Source of the DNA: Erodium maritimum
Lineage: Eukaryota; Streptophyta; Magnoliopsida; Geraniales; Geraniaceae
DNA: 64,000 bases
Direction of reading: 5' to 3'
Assembly (NCBI GenBank): GCA_963921825.1
Contig: OY997591.1
Location: 32,137,825 to 32,201,824 of the forward strand
Below the pieces are notes generated by a model that had not been told where the DNA came from, did no database searches, and saw only the letters and a program-made list of their open reading frames with translations. Positions 37,901 through 50,145 of this stretch are shown here, in pieces; within the stretch, counting starts at the first letter, position 1; every line of letters begins with the position of its first letter. The position numbers were made by a program, and so were the translations under genes.

Positions 37901-40042
37901 CTCTGCATCAACCATGGAAATTTTTCCCCAAGCCACCTGCAACAATGTGGCTCATGGTTTCAACACAGGTCTTTCATTTGCAAAGCCAAGAAGCCCTATT
38001 TACTGAAATGATTGCATGCAAGTAAAAGTGATAGAAGAGTTCTCTTTATTACAGTATACAAGATTAAAAAATTGTTACTACAAGTGCCATAATAAAATTT
38101 GCCAGAGTGAACATTTTGTAACATTTGGCAGCATAACACAACTCATATGATTTTGCCTTGAACGTTCTTACTCTATTTTCTGTTGTCTGGACAAGCAAAA
38201 CAACATATGGATGAATGGATGAAAAATCATGCAATTGTAGTGGGTTTTTTTCATAGACATTCATTTTTAGTTATCTCATAAATGAGAAAGATAAGGCTTT
38301 GAACAATGAAATATGTTTTCATGAATACTAAAGTTGATCTTAAACTGCAATTTAAGGTTTGCATAGTAAGCAGAATTATCATAGTAAATACAGAAAACAG
38401 ATCATTTTTCTTCTTAACTTTTGGTTGTGTATTCATGTAACCAAAATAAAGCGAAATCAATGTTCTCATGCTTTTCCCTTCTCAAACTTCCTGCAGATTA
38501 CTTTCCAACCGAAATTGGCTAAGAAGCTGTATCAACTAGTAGTAATAGATGTAATTAGTCATACACCATCCTCGAACAGATAAGATGGACAATATTGCCA
38601 GGTTGAAAAGGATGGGAGAAAATAAGTAATTTAAGAACATAGTAGTTTATTTTTCAAATAACAGGTGCCATGTTGACAACAAGTACATATGAGGAACTAC
38701 ATGTACCTTGCCACTGTGAATGTCTCGACCAACAAAATAAGGGCTCACATGAACTGGTTCTTCCCTGGATGCATGTATGTAAACTGAAAATCTATCCTCA
38801 TGGCCCTGCAGCATAAATTTTTTTACAATAAGAATATATAGCAACTAAGCAAAAGAAAAATATTTTACTTAATATGGTAAGGAAAACAAACTGCATTAAT
38901 ATAGTGCCAAATACAATAATTGTATCTGGCAATTGCCATCCTTCAGCCTTGTAAAAATAGAAGGTAAAAGTGAACCCAAATAGTGTGTAGCTGATTTGCC
39001 GTCTGACTATACTATTTAACTCTTCTAACCTCTAAATCAAACTATAATTGTACCCATATTTACCTACAACCAGATATATCATCAAAGAACACGAAAATCA
39101 TCACACAAGATGGACCAAAACTAGTCAGAAACTAAGGTGGTACCATTCCAATTTCCAAGACAGCAAAAAGCAAACTATTATCTCCCCAACTGAAGCAAAA
39201 ACATCCATTTACCAGACTGAAAAAAAAAAAAGGCAAGCACAGGATCCCTGTCGGAGACCTCCGAAACAATTGACATCAATTTCGAGGAAATGAAGATATA
39301 ACAAAACACAGAACTTGAGCTCATCTATTTTACCCAACACCTATGCTCATAATGTTGAGTATCAGCTCTCTTAATCATGTGGATAAAAGACTAGATGGGA
39401 TTATGCATGCACAAAGAATTTCAAACATCTGGTTTCATCATGTTGCTTGCCAATCTTGCGTTAAAGTAAATCAGAACTCTTGTGGTATGTTCTGGAATGT
39501 TGCATATTGCAACCATGACCTCCATGCTTGACGTTACTTTTCTTTTTGCTGAAGTCGACAAGTGAGATGAAAAGCCCACAAGACCTCTACATCTAATTAT
39601 TTCGTGTACATATCTTAAATAAGACCTGCATAAATTATCATATTGAATATTGAAGGCATATAATTGTATGTAAATTGCATAGGTTGCTAAAACTAAGTAA
39701 ACAATGCCTTACATGAAAGAACTTATCCCAGAGCTTCTCAAAAGGCAATGAACCTGGAGTGAGAAACATAAAGGCGATTTTTGGGTTCTTCGATTGAGAA
39801 GGCAAGTTCAAAATATCTCTAATGACAACTCGAGCTGCGGTCTCTTCATCGTTGAATTCTCTCGAAGGAATGGGTGGAGGCTGTTCGAGCATAGTACAAA
39901 CACCAGTAGAGAAGATATAACATGCTGCAGAGGTTCTCGGTGGGTAAAGATAGACACCAACTAGAAGAAAGCTCACCAAAGAGACCAATGCAATAATCCA
40001 CACTGGCCTCCTTAAAATTGGCCGCTTACGTGAACCAGACAT
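34998..40042 (-). CDS. BC10-like: Family-14 glycosyltransferase, BC10-like (Core-2/I-branching domain), 10 coding exons
   Basis: Host gene, apparently intact. Coding exons (plus coordinates, read right to left): 39713-40042, 38707-38805, 37836-37936, 37669-37740, 37431-37521, 36741-36821, 35741-35800, 35531-35653, 35405-35443, 34998-35126. All nine introns are GT-AG, phases fit without a stop, and the total is 374 residues, normal for this plant family. Residues 14-33 form one hydrophobic segment after a basic N-terminus: a type II membrane anchor, as in Golgi glycosyltransferases. The Core-2/I-branching domain starts at about residue 88 (KIAFMFLTPG). Family blocks follow: LLSDSCVPLH (~173-182), FEDPGPHGSGRYSEHMLPEV, YADEHYLPT (267-275) and WSEGKWHP (295-302). 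Conserved cysteines and several N-glycosylation sites are present. By family it is a luminal sugar transferase; donor and acceptor are not shown by sequence. Rice BC10 affects cell-wall strength, but orthology is not established here. The ATG at 40042 precedes the anchor and is preferred over the in-frame ATG at 40063. Confidence 0.95.
37240..37415 (-). mobile_element. 5'-truncated LINE in intron 5 with 13-bp target duplication
   Basis: About 150 bp (37253-37402) flanked by TACTTGTCACATG at 37240-37252 and 37403-37415. On the minus strand the insert ends TAATAAAATTTTTCG...TTATCCAAAAAATAAA after a CTCCCTTGTAATGG-type 3' UTR, the classic plant L1 tail. Same orientation as the host gene. The duplicated site ends 15 bp from the exon-5 splice donor, which is preserved. 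Confidence 0.85.
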
Positions 40043-40099
40043 GATGAGAAATCTATTATGCATGCATGATTAGACCTTTTTGAAGAGAAATCCACCAAT

Positions 40100-40659
40100 C
40101 TGCCATTGAAAGAGAGAAAAAAAAAAGAAAAATTACGGCAGGGACAATATGAATAAATTGAAGAAAAAATGGTCACTGCAAGGGGTAACATGTCAGCAAA
40201 GCACACCGGCACATAAATTGCCAAACACAGACGCGGGCAAGTACCAGAAGTTCCCCTCAAATGTACTCAAATACGTTTTGTTGGCTTGACCCAATTAAAA
40301 TTTCTTGAAATCTTCAACCACACAAGCAAATCAGAGAAGGTAAAGGGGGAATAATTACATGATAGTACAAAAATTGAGCAATTTGAAGCATCCAAAGCTA
40401 AAAATCTGTAGCTCGTGGCATATTCAGTAGAAGTAAATTGAGCACCTAAAGCATCATTGCACATACTGATTCATCCATCGATTGACTGAAGCATATACCA
40501 AAAGAGTGTATATAGAAATATCTATAATCTGGAAAAGATTAGAGTCGGGATTTGAAATAAAAAAATAGAAAACAGAGAAAGTTAGCGTTAATTTGATGCA
40601 TAGCGTGCAAGTGCAGAAAGAGGGAAAATGAAGGAGCCGCCATGGGAGCACGAGAGTAC
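40100..40659 (-). other. 5'-UTR intron of the glycosyltransferase gene
   Basis: Minus-strand donor CACAG|GTACTC at 40659 and acceptor AATGGCAG|ATTGG at 40100, with a pyrimidine-rich tract before the acceptor. This places the ATG 58 bp into the second exon. A leader intron is common in this family; splicing here is predicted from signals only. Confidence 0.65.
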
Positions 40660-40800
40660 CTGTGTGAAGCAGAGAGATAGCACAAGTTGGAGATCTGAGT
40701 GAGAGCACAGAAGCAGTAGAGTACAGTACAGTAGAGTAGGAGAAGAGGAATCAAATCGATCAAACAAGGAAGTAGAAGAGTAGAGTAGAGTATGCACACA
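40660..40800 (-). other. 5'-UTR first exon of the glycosyltransferase gene (3' border firm, start approximate)
   Basis: On the minus strand this stretch is rich in CTACT/TCTACT repeats, a CT-rich leader typical of plant transcripts, and ends at the donor CACAG|GTACTC. The start is a guess. An AT-rich stretch at about 40840-40870 (ATTATAATTATAATT, TATTTAATTTA) could hold the TATA element. Confidence 0.5.
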
Positions 40801-41319
40801 AGTAGTAGCACTAGGTTTTTCTTCACAAAAGCTAATGCACTAAATTAAATATTTACCAATTATAATTATAATTTTTAAGAAATGTATATTATGATTTCAG
40901 TCATCACTAAATCCTTCAATTGAAATGGTAACCTGATTGACTCATTTTGTAAATTATCACGCATCTCCAAGAAATAAATCATATACATAAGAAAAATCAA
41001 AATCATCACGTTATTAGTTTAGATATTTTAAGATTTGGCGAATTATTGACCCAAATTTTGTAAATTGTACGAAACAAAGAAAAGTGTATAGGAAATACAA
41101 TAGGAGGGCTTGGCTGATTGGGATGTGAGAGGAGACGTGGTCGTGTCGTGGATTAGAAGCGGGAAGGTCATTGTCGGAGGTTGGCCACCTAACATGAGTT
41201 TTTGCAACATATAATTCAATTCAATGCCGGTTTCTTGTTTTGACATGCAAATTTATTGATCTAGTAGATCATATTTTTAAATACACACAGTGAACTATGT
41301 TTATGTTTATAATTTGTAA
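40801..41319. other. Intergenic interval, promoter side of the glycosyltransferase gene
   Basis: About 520 bp of AT-rich sequence between the presumed transcription start and the candidate Helitron terminus. Nothing else was recognised. Confidence 0.5.
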
Positions 41320-41359
41320 TCTTATTCTTATTAAAAACAAAAGAATAAGGACACGTGTC

Positions 41360-42679
41360 TGCTCCACAAAAAACCCTTATTTCCCTTTTTTTCTCATGTT
41401 TGCTTTCCCATTTTCCTGTAGCCTCAACGCTCGAGCACTTTCTCTTGTCCTTTCCTTTCCTCCCTCCTTCAATACAGTGGCAGTTTTTTCCGATTCCTAT
41501 CGTTACAAGGTTGATTGGGAGGTTTAATTCGCGTCGATGAAGAGTCGACTACAGCCCTATATGGGTGATCGTTGCCTTCTGGTTTTCATATGCCGTCCTC
41601 TTCATCTTCTTCTCCGCTTTGAGCTCTCTGTAATTGTTATGTTTCTAGCTTCAATTTCTATGTATGATAAGATGTTGATTCGTCCGATTTTTGGTTTGTG
41701 TTGGTGTGTGTTGATATGCTTCGTGTTTTTTGCTCTTGCGATTTAGATTTGTCTGAATGTTTGTTAGGGTTTGCAGATCGTTTGTTAGAGATTGCATTTG
41801 TTTTCTTTTCTGCTTCTCTTCTTCAACCAAGCGACCATCACAAAACACAATGTAGCACATACAGTAATTTCGTTTGGAGGTCTTTAACAAGGTTTTAGAT
41901 AGTGGTGCTACCTTCAGGTTCTATTTCTAAATATTTCTAGGCCATACATCCAAGTTGTATTTTTTCATAATTCAGAAGAATCTTGTGTCATGTGACGGCC
42001 CAAAAGAATATCCTTTGCTTTTGGATACCTTATGCCACTTTCAGTGATGAATTTACACTCAGAATTATTCAATGTTCCTCGGTTTTTAGTATGTTCCATG
42101 AGTAGGTATTAAATCAAGAAGATCCCAATATTACTGTAAATAATAGTGTAGGCATTTTTTCATTTCCATCTGTGGTTCATGCCTCGAGTACAGGCATTGT
42201 ATTTTGGTTTTTTTCGTATGTTCGTTTGGGTTATGTGTTTGGGTCCTTATGGTATTCTAGGATCTTCCATGTCGGCTTTTCTGGACGCGGTTTTGGAGTT
42301 TGTTATTGATCTAATTCGAATTTGTAATTCCGTTTATATTTTGTGGGTTTGGCTTTTATAGGAGCTTAGTTATCTATGTGATAAGTTACTTAAACTTTAG
42401 GTATAGGTTTGTGTTGTTTCCCACAGTTTGACTGTTTACGGATTTGTTGAATATCTTCGTTGTAGCCTTTAGATTTGGCTGTTTAATCGTCTGATACGGG
42501 TACCCAATCGTGTTTTCTTTTTACTTCTGTATGGTTTGGCCAACGAGGTCCACAAAATGTTGGTTGGCTAGTGTTGTTATGTGGAATTTTGTGTGTGTGC
42601 CTGACACCTCTCGAGTTTTCCCGTTGATATGGTTTCGTTTGACTTTTCCCGTCTGTTTTCCAACATGTAGTTGCTTATC
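41360..42679 (+). other. Helitron 5' non-coding region
   Basis: T-rich sequence between the candidate terminus and the RPA-like start codon. It is likely promoter, leader and possibly leader intron. No conserved protein was seen; open frames here are hydrophobic by composition only. Confidence 0.45.
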
Positions 42680-44831
42680 ATGGAATTCGTTGCCTTGGGA
42701 TCTCTTAATGCTTCGCCGGAATCGGCTCCTGTTCAGGTACGAATTTGCCGTTTATGGGAGTCACGGAATTTCAGGTGCCGCAACGAGCTCCTCAGTGTCG
42801 ACCTGATCGTTGTCGACTGTGAGGTGTGTTCTTCCTTACTTTTTCATATACTTTGTTCCTATTTTACGCCCTCCCGTCTTCGCTGCGCACTGGAATTAGT
42901 TTCTTCCATATGTTTGCCGATGGTCGTTGTTATTTACTCTTCTTTGGTTGTTTGCGTGACTGTTTTTATTGCCCCCATGACACACCCATGTGGGTCCAGT
43001 TGAACAGTCGGGTCGTGCCAAAATTCAGGCCCCATTTGACAGTTGGATGCATCTACACCATTACGAATTACACTGTATCGATTGTGACTGGCCAGTATCG
43101 GCCTCTCGACTCCCGGTACAAGATGTCTTTCAGCTTGCTGACATGTGTAAAGAAAGTTTACGGCCCGACTGCTTCAATTCCAATGCATGCTTTCCAATTT
43201 ATTTCATCCTCGGATATTCTCCCACGCTCAGTTGACTCCACTTTTCTGGCAGGTTTGCTCCGTTAATTCATCAGTTTTAAAGTTACCCCTTCCATGTTTG
43301 TTTGGCCAACAACTTTTTTCCCCGTGCCAGATGTTGTTGGCTGTTTGGTGTCTGTTGGTGACGTTGAGGTTGTTACCGGCGGTCATACAAAGCGTGACTT
43401 GGATATTAGGGCAGACATGTAGGCCCTTTTCTCTCACACATTTATGTACCCTTCCTTTTGTTGGTTGCCGTGCTTATGTTTTGTTCCTTTGCAGCATGCC
43501 AGGCAAGGGTAACCCTCTGATATGACCTTGCACAGAATTTTGTCAAGTACAATAACATTGGCACCTCCCCTGAACCTTTTGTGCTGATCTTCACCTATAT
43601 GAAGGTCAAGCATTTTATGGGTATGTGTAGACTCTTTCTCATGCCTGTTTTAGATGCCTTATACTTCTTTCGACTTACATTTCCCTCTTTTATTTTGGGT
43701 CAGATGGTGTCAACTTCTCGGCGACTCCGGCAACCCAGGTCTTTGTCAATTTAGACCATGAGTATGTGCAGAAATTGGCCCGTGAATTTGGAAGCAAGGT
43801 CCCATAGGTAACCTTTAAAAATCGATCTCCCGGGGTCAACGGTACAACTGAAGAAGCAATGTTTGAGAATCATCAGACAATTGCTGAGATTCTGGATGCT
43901 GGTTGGGCTGGGCAGAATTCAGTTTGTTGCTTTTCCCCTTTCTCTTCATTGTTTTGTCCCTGTATGTGGTCACTTTACGAATTTAACTACAGGGTTACAA
44001 GATGACTTTTGCTGGGTCCATTGATGAGGTTGATACGAGGTTTGGGTGGCATTATTTTGGTTGTGAGATATGCAAGAGTAAAATTCAGCCTACGAGCTCC
44101 GTGTACAAGTGTGGGAAGTGTAAGAAAACTCTTGATTTTCCAGCCGTTTTGTAAGTTCTCAGTGTCAGTGATCTGTCAAGTACTATACTGTTTAGTGGAA
44201 ATTTTAACTGTTTCTATTTCCCATATACAAGATCCATTTCACTGCTAAAGATCCCATGGGGGTTCTCTCATGCACAGCTATGAATGGTGTGTCCGAGCGT
44301 ATGGTCGATTCCTGCGCGATGAAGCTTTTCAATCGCCTCGGTCCCAACATCAAAGAAATTCCCCGGCAGATTCTCGATCTTGCTGGCCAGGAATTTATTT
44401 TTAAGGTTTCCCTAAACAAATACAACCTCACCGAAGGCGGTGATGTCTTCACGGTCTCTGATTTGTTTACTGTTGACCCTGTTTTGGAGGCCAGACAAAA
44501 AAAAAGCTCCCTAAGGTACATATGCACTCTTTATATTGTGTTTTAATAATTTGTGTGCATCTGTCCTGTATTTCGTCTTGGCACTCACGCCTCTTACATC
44601 TTTGTTTCCTAGGCTGCACTTCTTGTGTCGTCTTCAGCCTCCTACGAGGCTGGGAATTCTACCATTGTGCTTGATGATGGGGCTGAGGACTTGGCTTTAG
44701 TCGAGGGGCGGGCCAAGGGAAAGGGTCATGCTGTTCCAGAACAGTCTGAGGTTCTTTTGACTCCATCAAAAAGGAAAGCAGCCTTATCTGCCTCAGAGGA
44801 AGACACTGACTTGGACGACACAGTCGAATAA
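42680..44831 (+). pseudogene. Helitron RPA70-like single-stranded DNA-binding protein gene (decayed)
   Basis: Exons by splice signals and family similarity: 42680-42823, ~43000-43252, 43331-~43418, ~43503-43620, 43704-43921, 43993-44150, ~44222-44515, 44613-44831. The first two give an N-terminal OB fold of the plant RPA1-like/DUF223 type (VALGSLNAS, VQVRICRLWE, YRPLDSRYKMSF). The next three give a second OB fold (DVVGCLVSVGDVE, VFVNLDHEYV). Exon 6 carries the C-terminal zinc ribbon (GCEIC...YKCGKC, two CX2C pairs), followed by a third OB region and an acidic tail. Two in-frame stops interrupt it: TGA at 43518-43520, where relatives have tryptophan, and TAG at 43805-43807. The exon-3/4 and exon-6/7 junctions are also irregular. 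In the intact family this protein binds single-stranded DNA and is thought to assist Helitron transposition. A host RPA paralogue is less likely given the neighbouring Rep gene. Confidence 0.8.
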
Positions 44832-46921
44832 CTAAACACCTGTTATATGCTCTATTTCATCTGAATTCAATTTGAACCTTTGTTCCGGTCATATACTTTT
44901 TGGGAGTTTCCTTATTTATGTTTCCCACTGTCACGCCCCAAATCCAGTTTTGACCGGACTCGAGACGTGACTTCAAGAAGAAACGAGTATAACAATAAGA
45001 TATCATAAAAATGGTAAAATCATCCAACTTTCATTTAATAAAAACATCTCAAATAATACTTATAATAAATCCTTTAACAAAAGGTCATGACCACAAAATA
45101 CGACCAACGTCTCTAAGCACCCGGACCCTAGAAGCTCCCGAGCCTCGAGTCCACTAATCATCACGCAAACCTGTAGAATAGTCGTAAACAGATAGGGGTG
45201 AGCTTACGCTCAGTAGGGAAAATGCTTAACTAGGCATGCCTTTAGTTTAACAGTTAGGATTCCTCAATTTTAGTTCGAATCTCAAATTACGAAGAATTGC
45301 GAATACATTTGTAATAACCACTCCCGGTCAACGCCAGTCAAATCTGCGAAAAACAGGAAAATTTAAAAAATTTCAGCAGACACTTGATTGAACCTAAATT
45401 TGACCCCGATGGTCATACCGGACTTAAGTTGACCCTGATATCGACCAAAGTTAGTTCCGGGGGACTCAGGGCAACTTTCTGATCAGTTTGGGAAATGTTG
45501 ACTTTTCGTTGGAAAAGTCAACCGATCGACGTTTTGGTCCATTCGAGGACCGTTTTGGATCCAAAAAGATTAGCCGTCATCACAGCGGTCTTAGTTGAGC
45601 CGTTTCCTTGTAGCCCGTCAAGTTTCGTAATTTCTTGGAAAAAGTGACCATTCGGGGCCCGAAACGTCCGATTTTCGCGAATCTGAGTTGAAAATATCTA
45701 GGAGATATTTTCCAAAAGGCGTGAGACCCACCTTACCACATGTCACCAATGTGGTGGTGTTAGGTTTATTGGAAAAAACAAAAGAAGACTAAATGGTGTT
45801 AGTTTTGTAAATGAGGAAAGTTGATGTTTTTTTGAAACAAATTAAAAGGGAAGCAAGTGTGTGTCTCGGCCACAAAATAGAAAAAAGGGAGCGTTTGAAG
45901 AGAGGGAAAGGAGCTAGAAAGAGGAGAGAAGGTGGAGAGAAAAAGGAGAAGAAAGCTTGGGTTTTTGTCGATTTCTCGACGATCAAACCGGTGGATCGTC
46001 CCAACGATCAAGGAATCGAGCTCCCACCGTCATTCCCTACGGTGAGAACCTAACCGATTTTCATTTTGGAACGTTTGAATTTTATGGTTTGAGTTTAAAT
46101 GGTCTGATTATGGTTGAGTTAAGGTGTGGGGTTCGTTAGGAACGTTTTGGTGCGAAAAGGAACATTTTGCGTTGTGGCCGTGTGGGGCCCACTTGGTCGG
46201 GCCACGGGTTTTTCGTGTTCGGGTGGTCTTGGTTGATCCCCGAGTCGAAAATTCTCACCCGGAACGAATTATGGAGTTAAATTGTAAAAGTTGTAATTGA
46301 CGGGTTTAGAAACTTTAAACGCTAATTAAATGACTCGGAAGTCGGAATTTGATTCCGTCGAGTGCCTAGGAACCCTTGAATTATTCTAAGACCGTAGAAA
46401 CGAAAACGGGAATTTTCGGAGCCCCGGAAGGGCGTTTTCAAAACCCGGGCAGATTCGCCATGTCGGGCGAATCGGGCCTTTCCGTGTCCAATATCGACAA
46501 TGTCGAGTAATTGGGGAGTTTTGGAGTGATCGACATTGTCGGGGTTACTTTTGGGCGTTTAATACTTTAAATTCGGGTTTCGCCTGCTTACTTAAAAAGT
46601 GTGTTAATTGTAATGATTGTAGACCGTGTCGCCTACCGTGGAAATAGGAGGCTAAGCGGGAATTATGGACCTTTGCCGGAGTAAGAGTATTGGGTTTGAC
46701 ACGCTTCAAGAGGTAGGGAAAAGTAGCCGGATCTCGGCCCTGACTAGGGAAAGTTAACAGTAGAATTGCATGTGACACCGGGGTGTCGTGGGTTAAGTAG
46801 GTTTATCGAACATTAGAAAGTCATGATACGGGAACGTAGCGAATATCGGAAATGCATGTGACACTTAGTAGTGTCGTAGGAGTAGAGAACTTAGCGTTAT
46901 TAGAATTACTGGAGGCATATG

Positions 46922-48598
46922 TGTTAGTCTTAGTGCCCGTAGTTCAATCCTAAATGTCCAAATGTATATATCATCGTTAGCAATAAAATTAAAGCGGCTT
47001 TATATTACTTATGTGTTGGAGTAATATATCGATGTGTGCTCTGATCTATGCCCACCATGCGAATAGAACCATAGATCGAGATAGATCACACTCGATGAGT
47101 CCCTAGTCAACAAAGCTTCACTAGAAGCGACTAGTATGAAAGATGGCTCTTTATGGCTTACGTTCTGTTAGTCATTGGAATGAGATTCCGGAGTCGGATC
47201 ATAGATATCATGTGGGACATGATATTGGACGACCCGCCCTGAATATGTGCCATAGATTAAGTAATGAACATATTCAGTGTTGTAGCTTGTCATGTATCCT
47301 TAGACCAAGGAGTCTTTGTGATCGCTATGTAGTCAACAACTGAGTTTGACCTGAGCCTAACGTTGTCCGTAACAGGGCTTCCATAACGGCCAGGATTGGC
47401 TTGGGGACGGGCTACATGAGTGACATGAAAGACGGCTAAGGGATTTATCCCTCATACTAAGGTATGGGAAAGATATCGGTTCTCGGCCACTTGATCGAGA
47501 GTGACTGGAAGAATAGCATGGCCATGCACATGATACTGGGTATCATATCTTCAGTCATCTCACATATCAAGGAACGGTGATTGAGAATAATAAGGATGAC
47601 GGCTCTATGCCTTATCTCAATCAGGATATCGGAGATAAAAGGATAATGACAGGGACGACGGAAAGGTTAGAATCGACAGGGTCGATTCGTTATGTAGTGT
47701 CAGGCAATACTAAAGTCTCGTTAGTTGCCACTTAAATAGGATCAAGTAAAATGGGATTTTACGTTGATCTATTGACATGCATAAACCTAAGGGTCACACC
47801 GGAGGATGAAACTCATTGACACATTTATGGAGAATGGCCAAAAGGGAGTTGTCTCGGGACATGACCAAAACAGGGTTTTGGGTCATGTGCCCGTAAGTGA
47901 ATAGGACTTTACGGATCGAGACAAGGCTTGGAGTCTTGGGATTGATCGCGTCGGATAATGTTGGACATTTCCGGTATGGAAGGCATGGAGGCAATGAGCG
48001 AATCACGAGACCTCGTTGGAAATGGCCACGGGCCATGTTCCAAGAGGCCCATGCAACCAAGGCCCATGCAACTAATTAATCAAGTCTTGATTAATTAGTA
48101 CTAAGTAAGCAAGACAAGGATTAAGGTGTTGGTGATTCACCACCTAACCCAATCTTGTCTTGCCATACTTTGTCCTATTTACACCTTACTTGACACCATA
48201 CTTGTCCCATGCCTTTAGTTGGACAAGTATGGGTTTTGTTATGTTTAATTCATTTTTTTTCAACATAACAAACACAAGACAAGAATAGGAAACACATTTT
48301 CTCTCCCTCTTCCATGGCCATTTCGGGTTTGGCTAGTTTCCACCTCCATGTTTGTGTTTTTGAGTCCTCAAAGAGAAGAACTACGTGGCTTTGATTCCCA
48401 TGTGGATACGTAGGCGTCTTGGAGACTCAAGCCAATCATTCGTTAACCGGTGTTCTTGTTTTGGTAAGAACTAGTGCTGAATTTTTCTCTTGTGAATCCA
48501 TTCTTTGTTAGTTGTTTCATGGTTTTAATCGTCTCTTGGTTTTCCTTGATTTTCCGCTGCGAGTTGGTTCATCTCCAACCCTACCTCGAGACCCAACA
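46922..48598 (+). repeat. Element B3 5' LTR
   Basis: TGTTAGTC...ACCCAACA, followed at 48600 by the exact initiator tRNA-Met complement TGGTATCAGAGC. Confidence 0.94.
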
Positions 48599-49529
48599 GT
48601 GGTATCAGAGCCGTGCTACCTTCAGGATTCACAAGACGGTGTTCAAAGTTTCGGTTTTGCTTGAAAGTTTCGTTTTTGGCATGTTGTTTTGCTAAGTTGT
48701 TTGATAACATGTTTTAAATTATTGTTTATGGATTTAATGCATGTAAAATGAATTTTTGAAAATTATTTCAAATCTGGAAAAAGTTTGATTTTTCGGGTCT
48801 CGGGAGCGGGACTCTCGGGGAGCCGAAACCGAGACCGAACGGGGCTCCGTTGGACGGAGCTAGGCCAAGCATGACCATTGGATGGTTGATATGCCAAGGC
48901 TAAACGGTTTTGTTAGTTATGACGAGTTTGGAACCGTCATGACGAACTCGAAGATCAAATGTTCAAAAGTTTCATTTTTGAACGGTTTCGATAAACCGAG
49001 CATCAAAAAATTTCGAAACTTGGCTATTAATTAAAACCGGAAAATCACATGATATTTGATAACATGATTGTTTGATAACACGTTGTGTGATGTGATGTTG
49101 GCATGGTGTACATAATAGCCCCGAGCTCGATTTAATTATTTATCGCTTTTCACGGCCTGCGAGCCGTTAGAGTTAGCGTGTAAGTATTCTTTCAAGGTGT
49201 GGTCGTCGAACCACTTGTTTGTAATATTTATTTATTCCCGACCTGCGAGTCGTGTATTAAATTGTAATATTTTACTCAAGACGAAGAAAGGGTGAAAAGG
49301 TCATTTGGTGGCTTTTCGGGTGTTGGCATCGGGTTGGAGTCGGTGGAGCTCAAGATGCTAGTGGGAGTTAGTTTAGGGGGCTATTATGTGCACATTTATC
49401 GCTTTATGCTTGGTTTAGTTTATGCATGATTAATTCTATGTGTTTTAGAATTGCATGCTTAACTTTATTTACCGAGCATATCACCTCACATGCAAAGATA
49501 AAATTGGAATTTTAATCCTTGTGTGTGAA

Positions 49530-49965
49530 CCCTTAGAACCGTCTTTGCATTGGATGTAGTTGACGGGTTCAAAGGAAGAATTACATTGGATGTAATTTGA
49601 GGCATCATTGCATTTGGAATGTAGTTGATGTGCTCATCGCATCTAGGATGTGCCAAAGTTTTGAACACAACTGGACAAGTAAAAGCGGGTCATGTCCGAT
49701 ACCTCCCAATCATCAACACCTTACTACCTCCCCGTCCTATGGGTGTCGTGAGCATTAGCGGAGCATCCATGGGGAAGCGGGGTAGTAGGTTTGGACGACA
49801 TATGTGGGTGTCGTGCGCATTAGCGGAGCACCTACATAGTGACGGGCCATAGTTGAAAATTGGTGGACCCGACTACGATTCTCAGCCTGAGGTTGAGCTA
49901 GGGTAACAGATAGGGTAAGTCGTGTACATATGTACATACCCTAGCCAAGAGTCACATTGGATGTG
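49530..49965 (+). repeat. Leader hairpin arrays of element B3
   Basis: Same arrangement as in B2: small ACATTGGATGT hairpins (about 49577-49600, 49950-49967) and two large hairpins with the GTCGTG-GCATTAGCGGAG core at about 49719-49792 and 49794-49845. In the second, TATGTGGGTG faces CACCTACATA, a 10-bp stem with one mismatch. Confidence 0.7.
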
Positions 49966-50145
49966 ATTGGATGGAGTCCTACCTACATAGCTCTATTAAG
50001 TGGTGAGCATTAGTTCAGCTTAATCGAGTGAATCAAGGATCTTGGTTACAGATTCTAAAGTTTTAGAATCGATTGTTGGTGTTTAAGCTTGATCTTCATA
50101 AAATTTATTCAGTTTACTGATTGAATTTTATCTGTTGTAGATCAA

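Noticed and set aside
42680-44831. RPA-like gene as a functional host replication protein A subunit.
   Set aside because: Two in-frame stops, irregular splice junctions and the adjoining Helitron Rep gene point to a decayed Helitron component.
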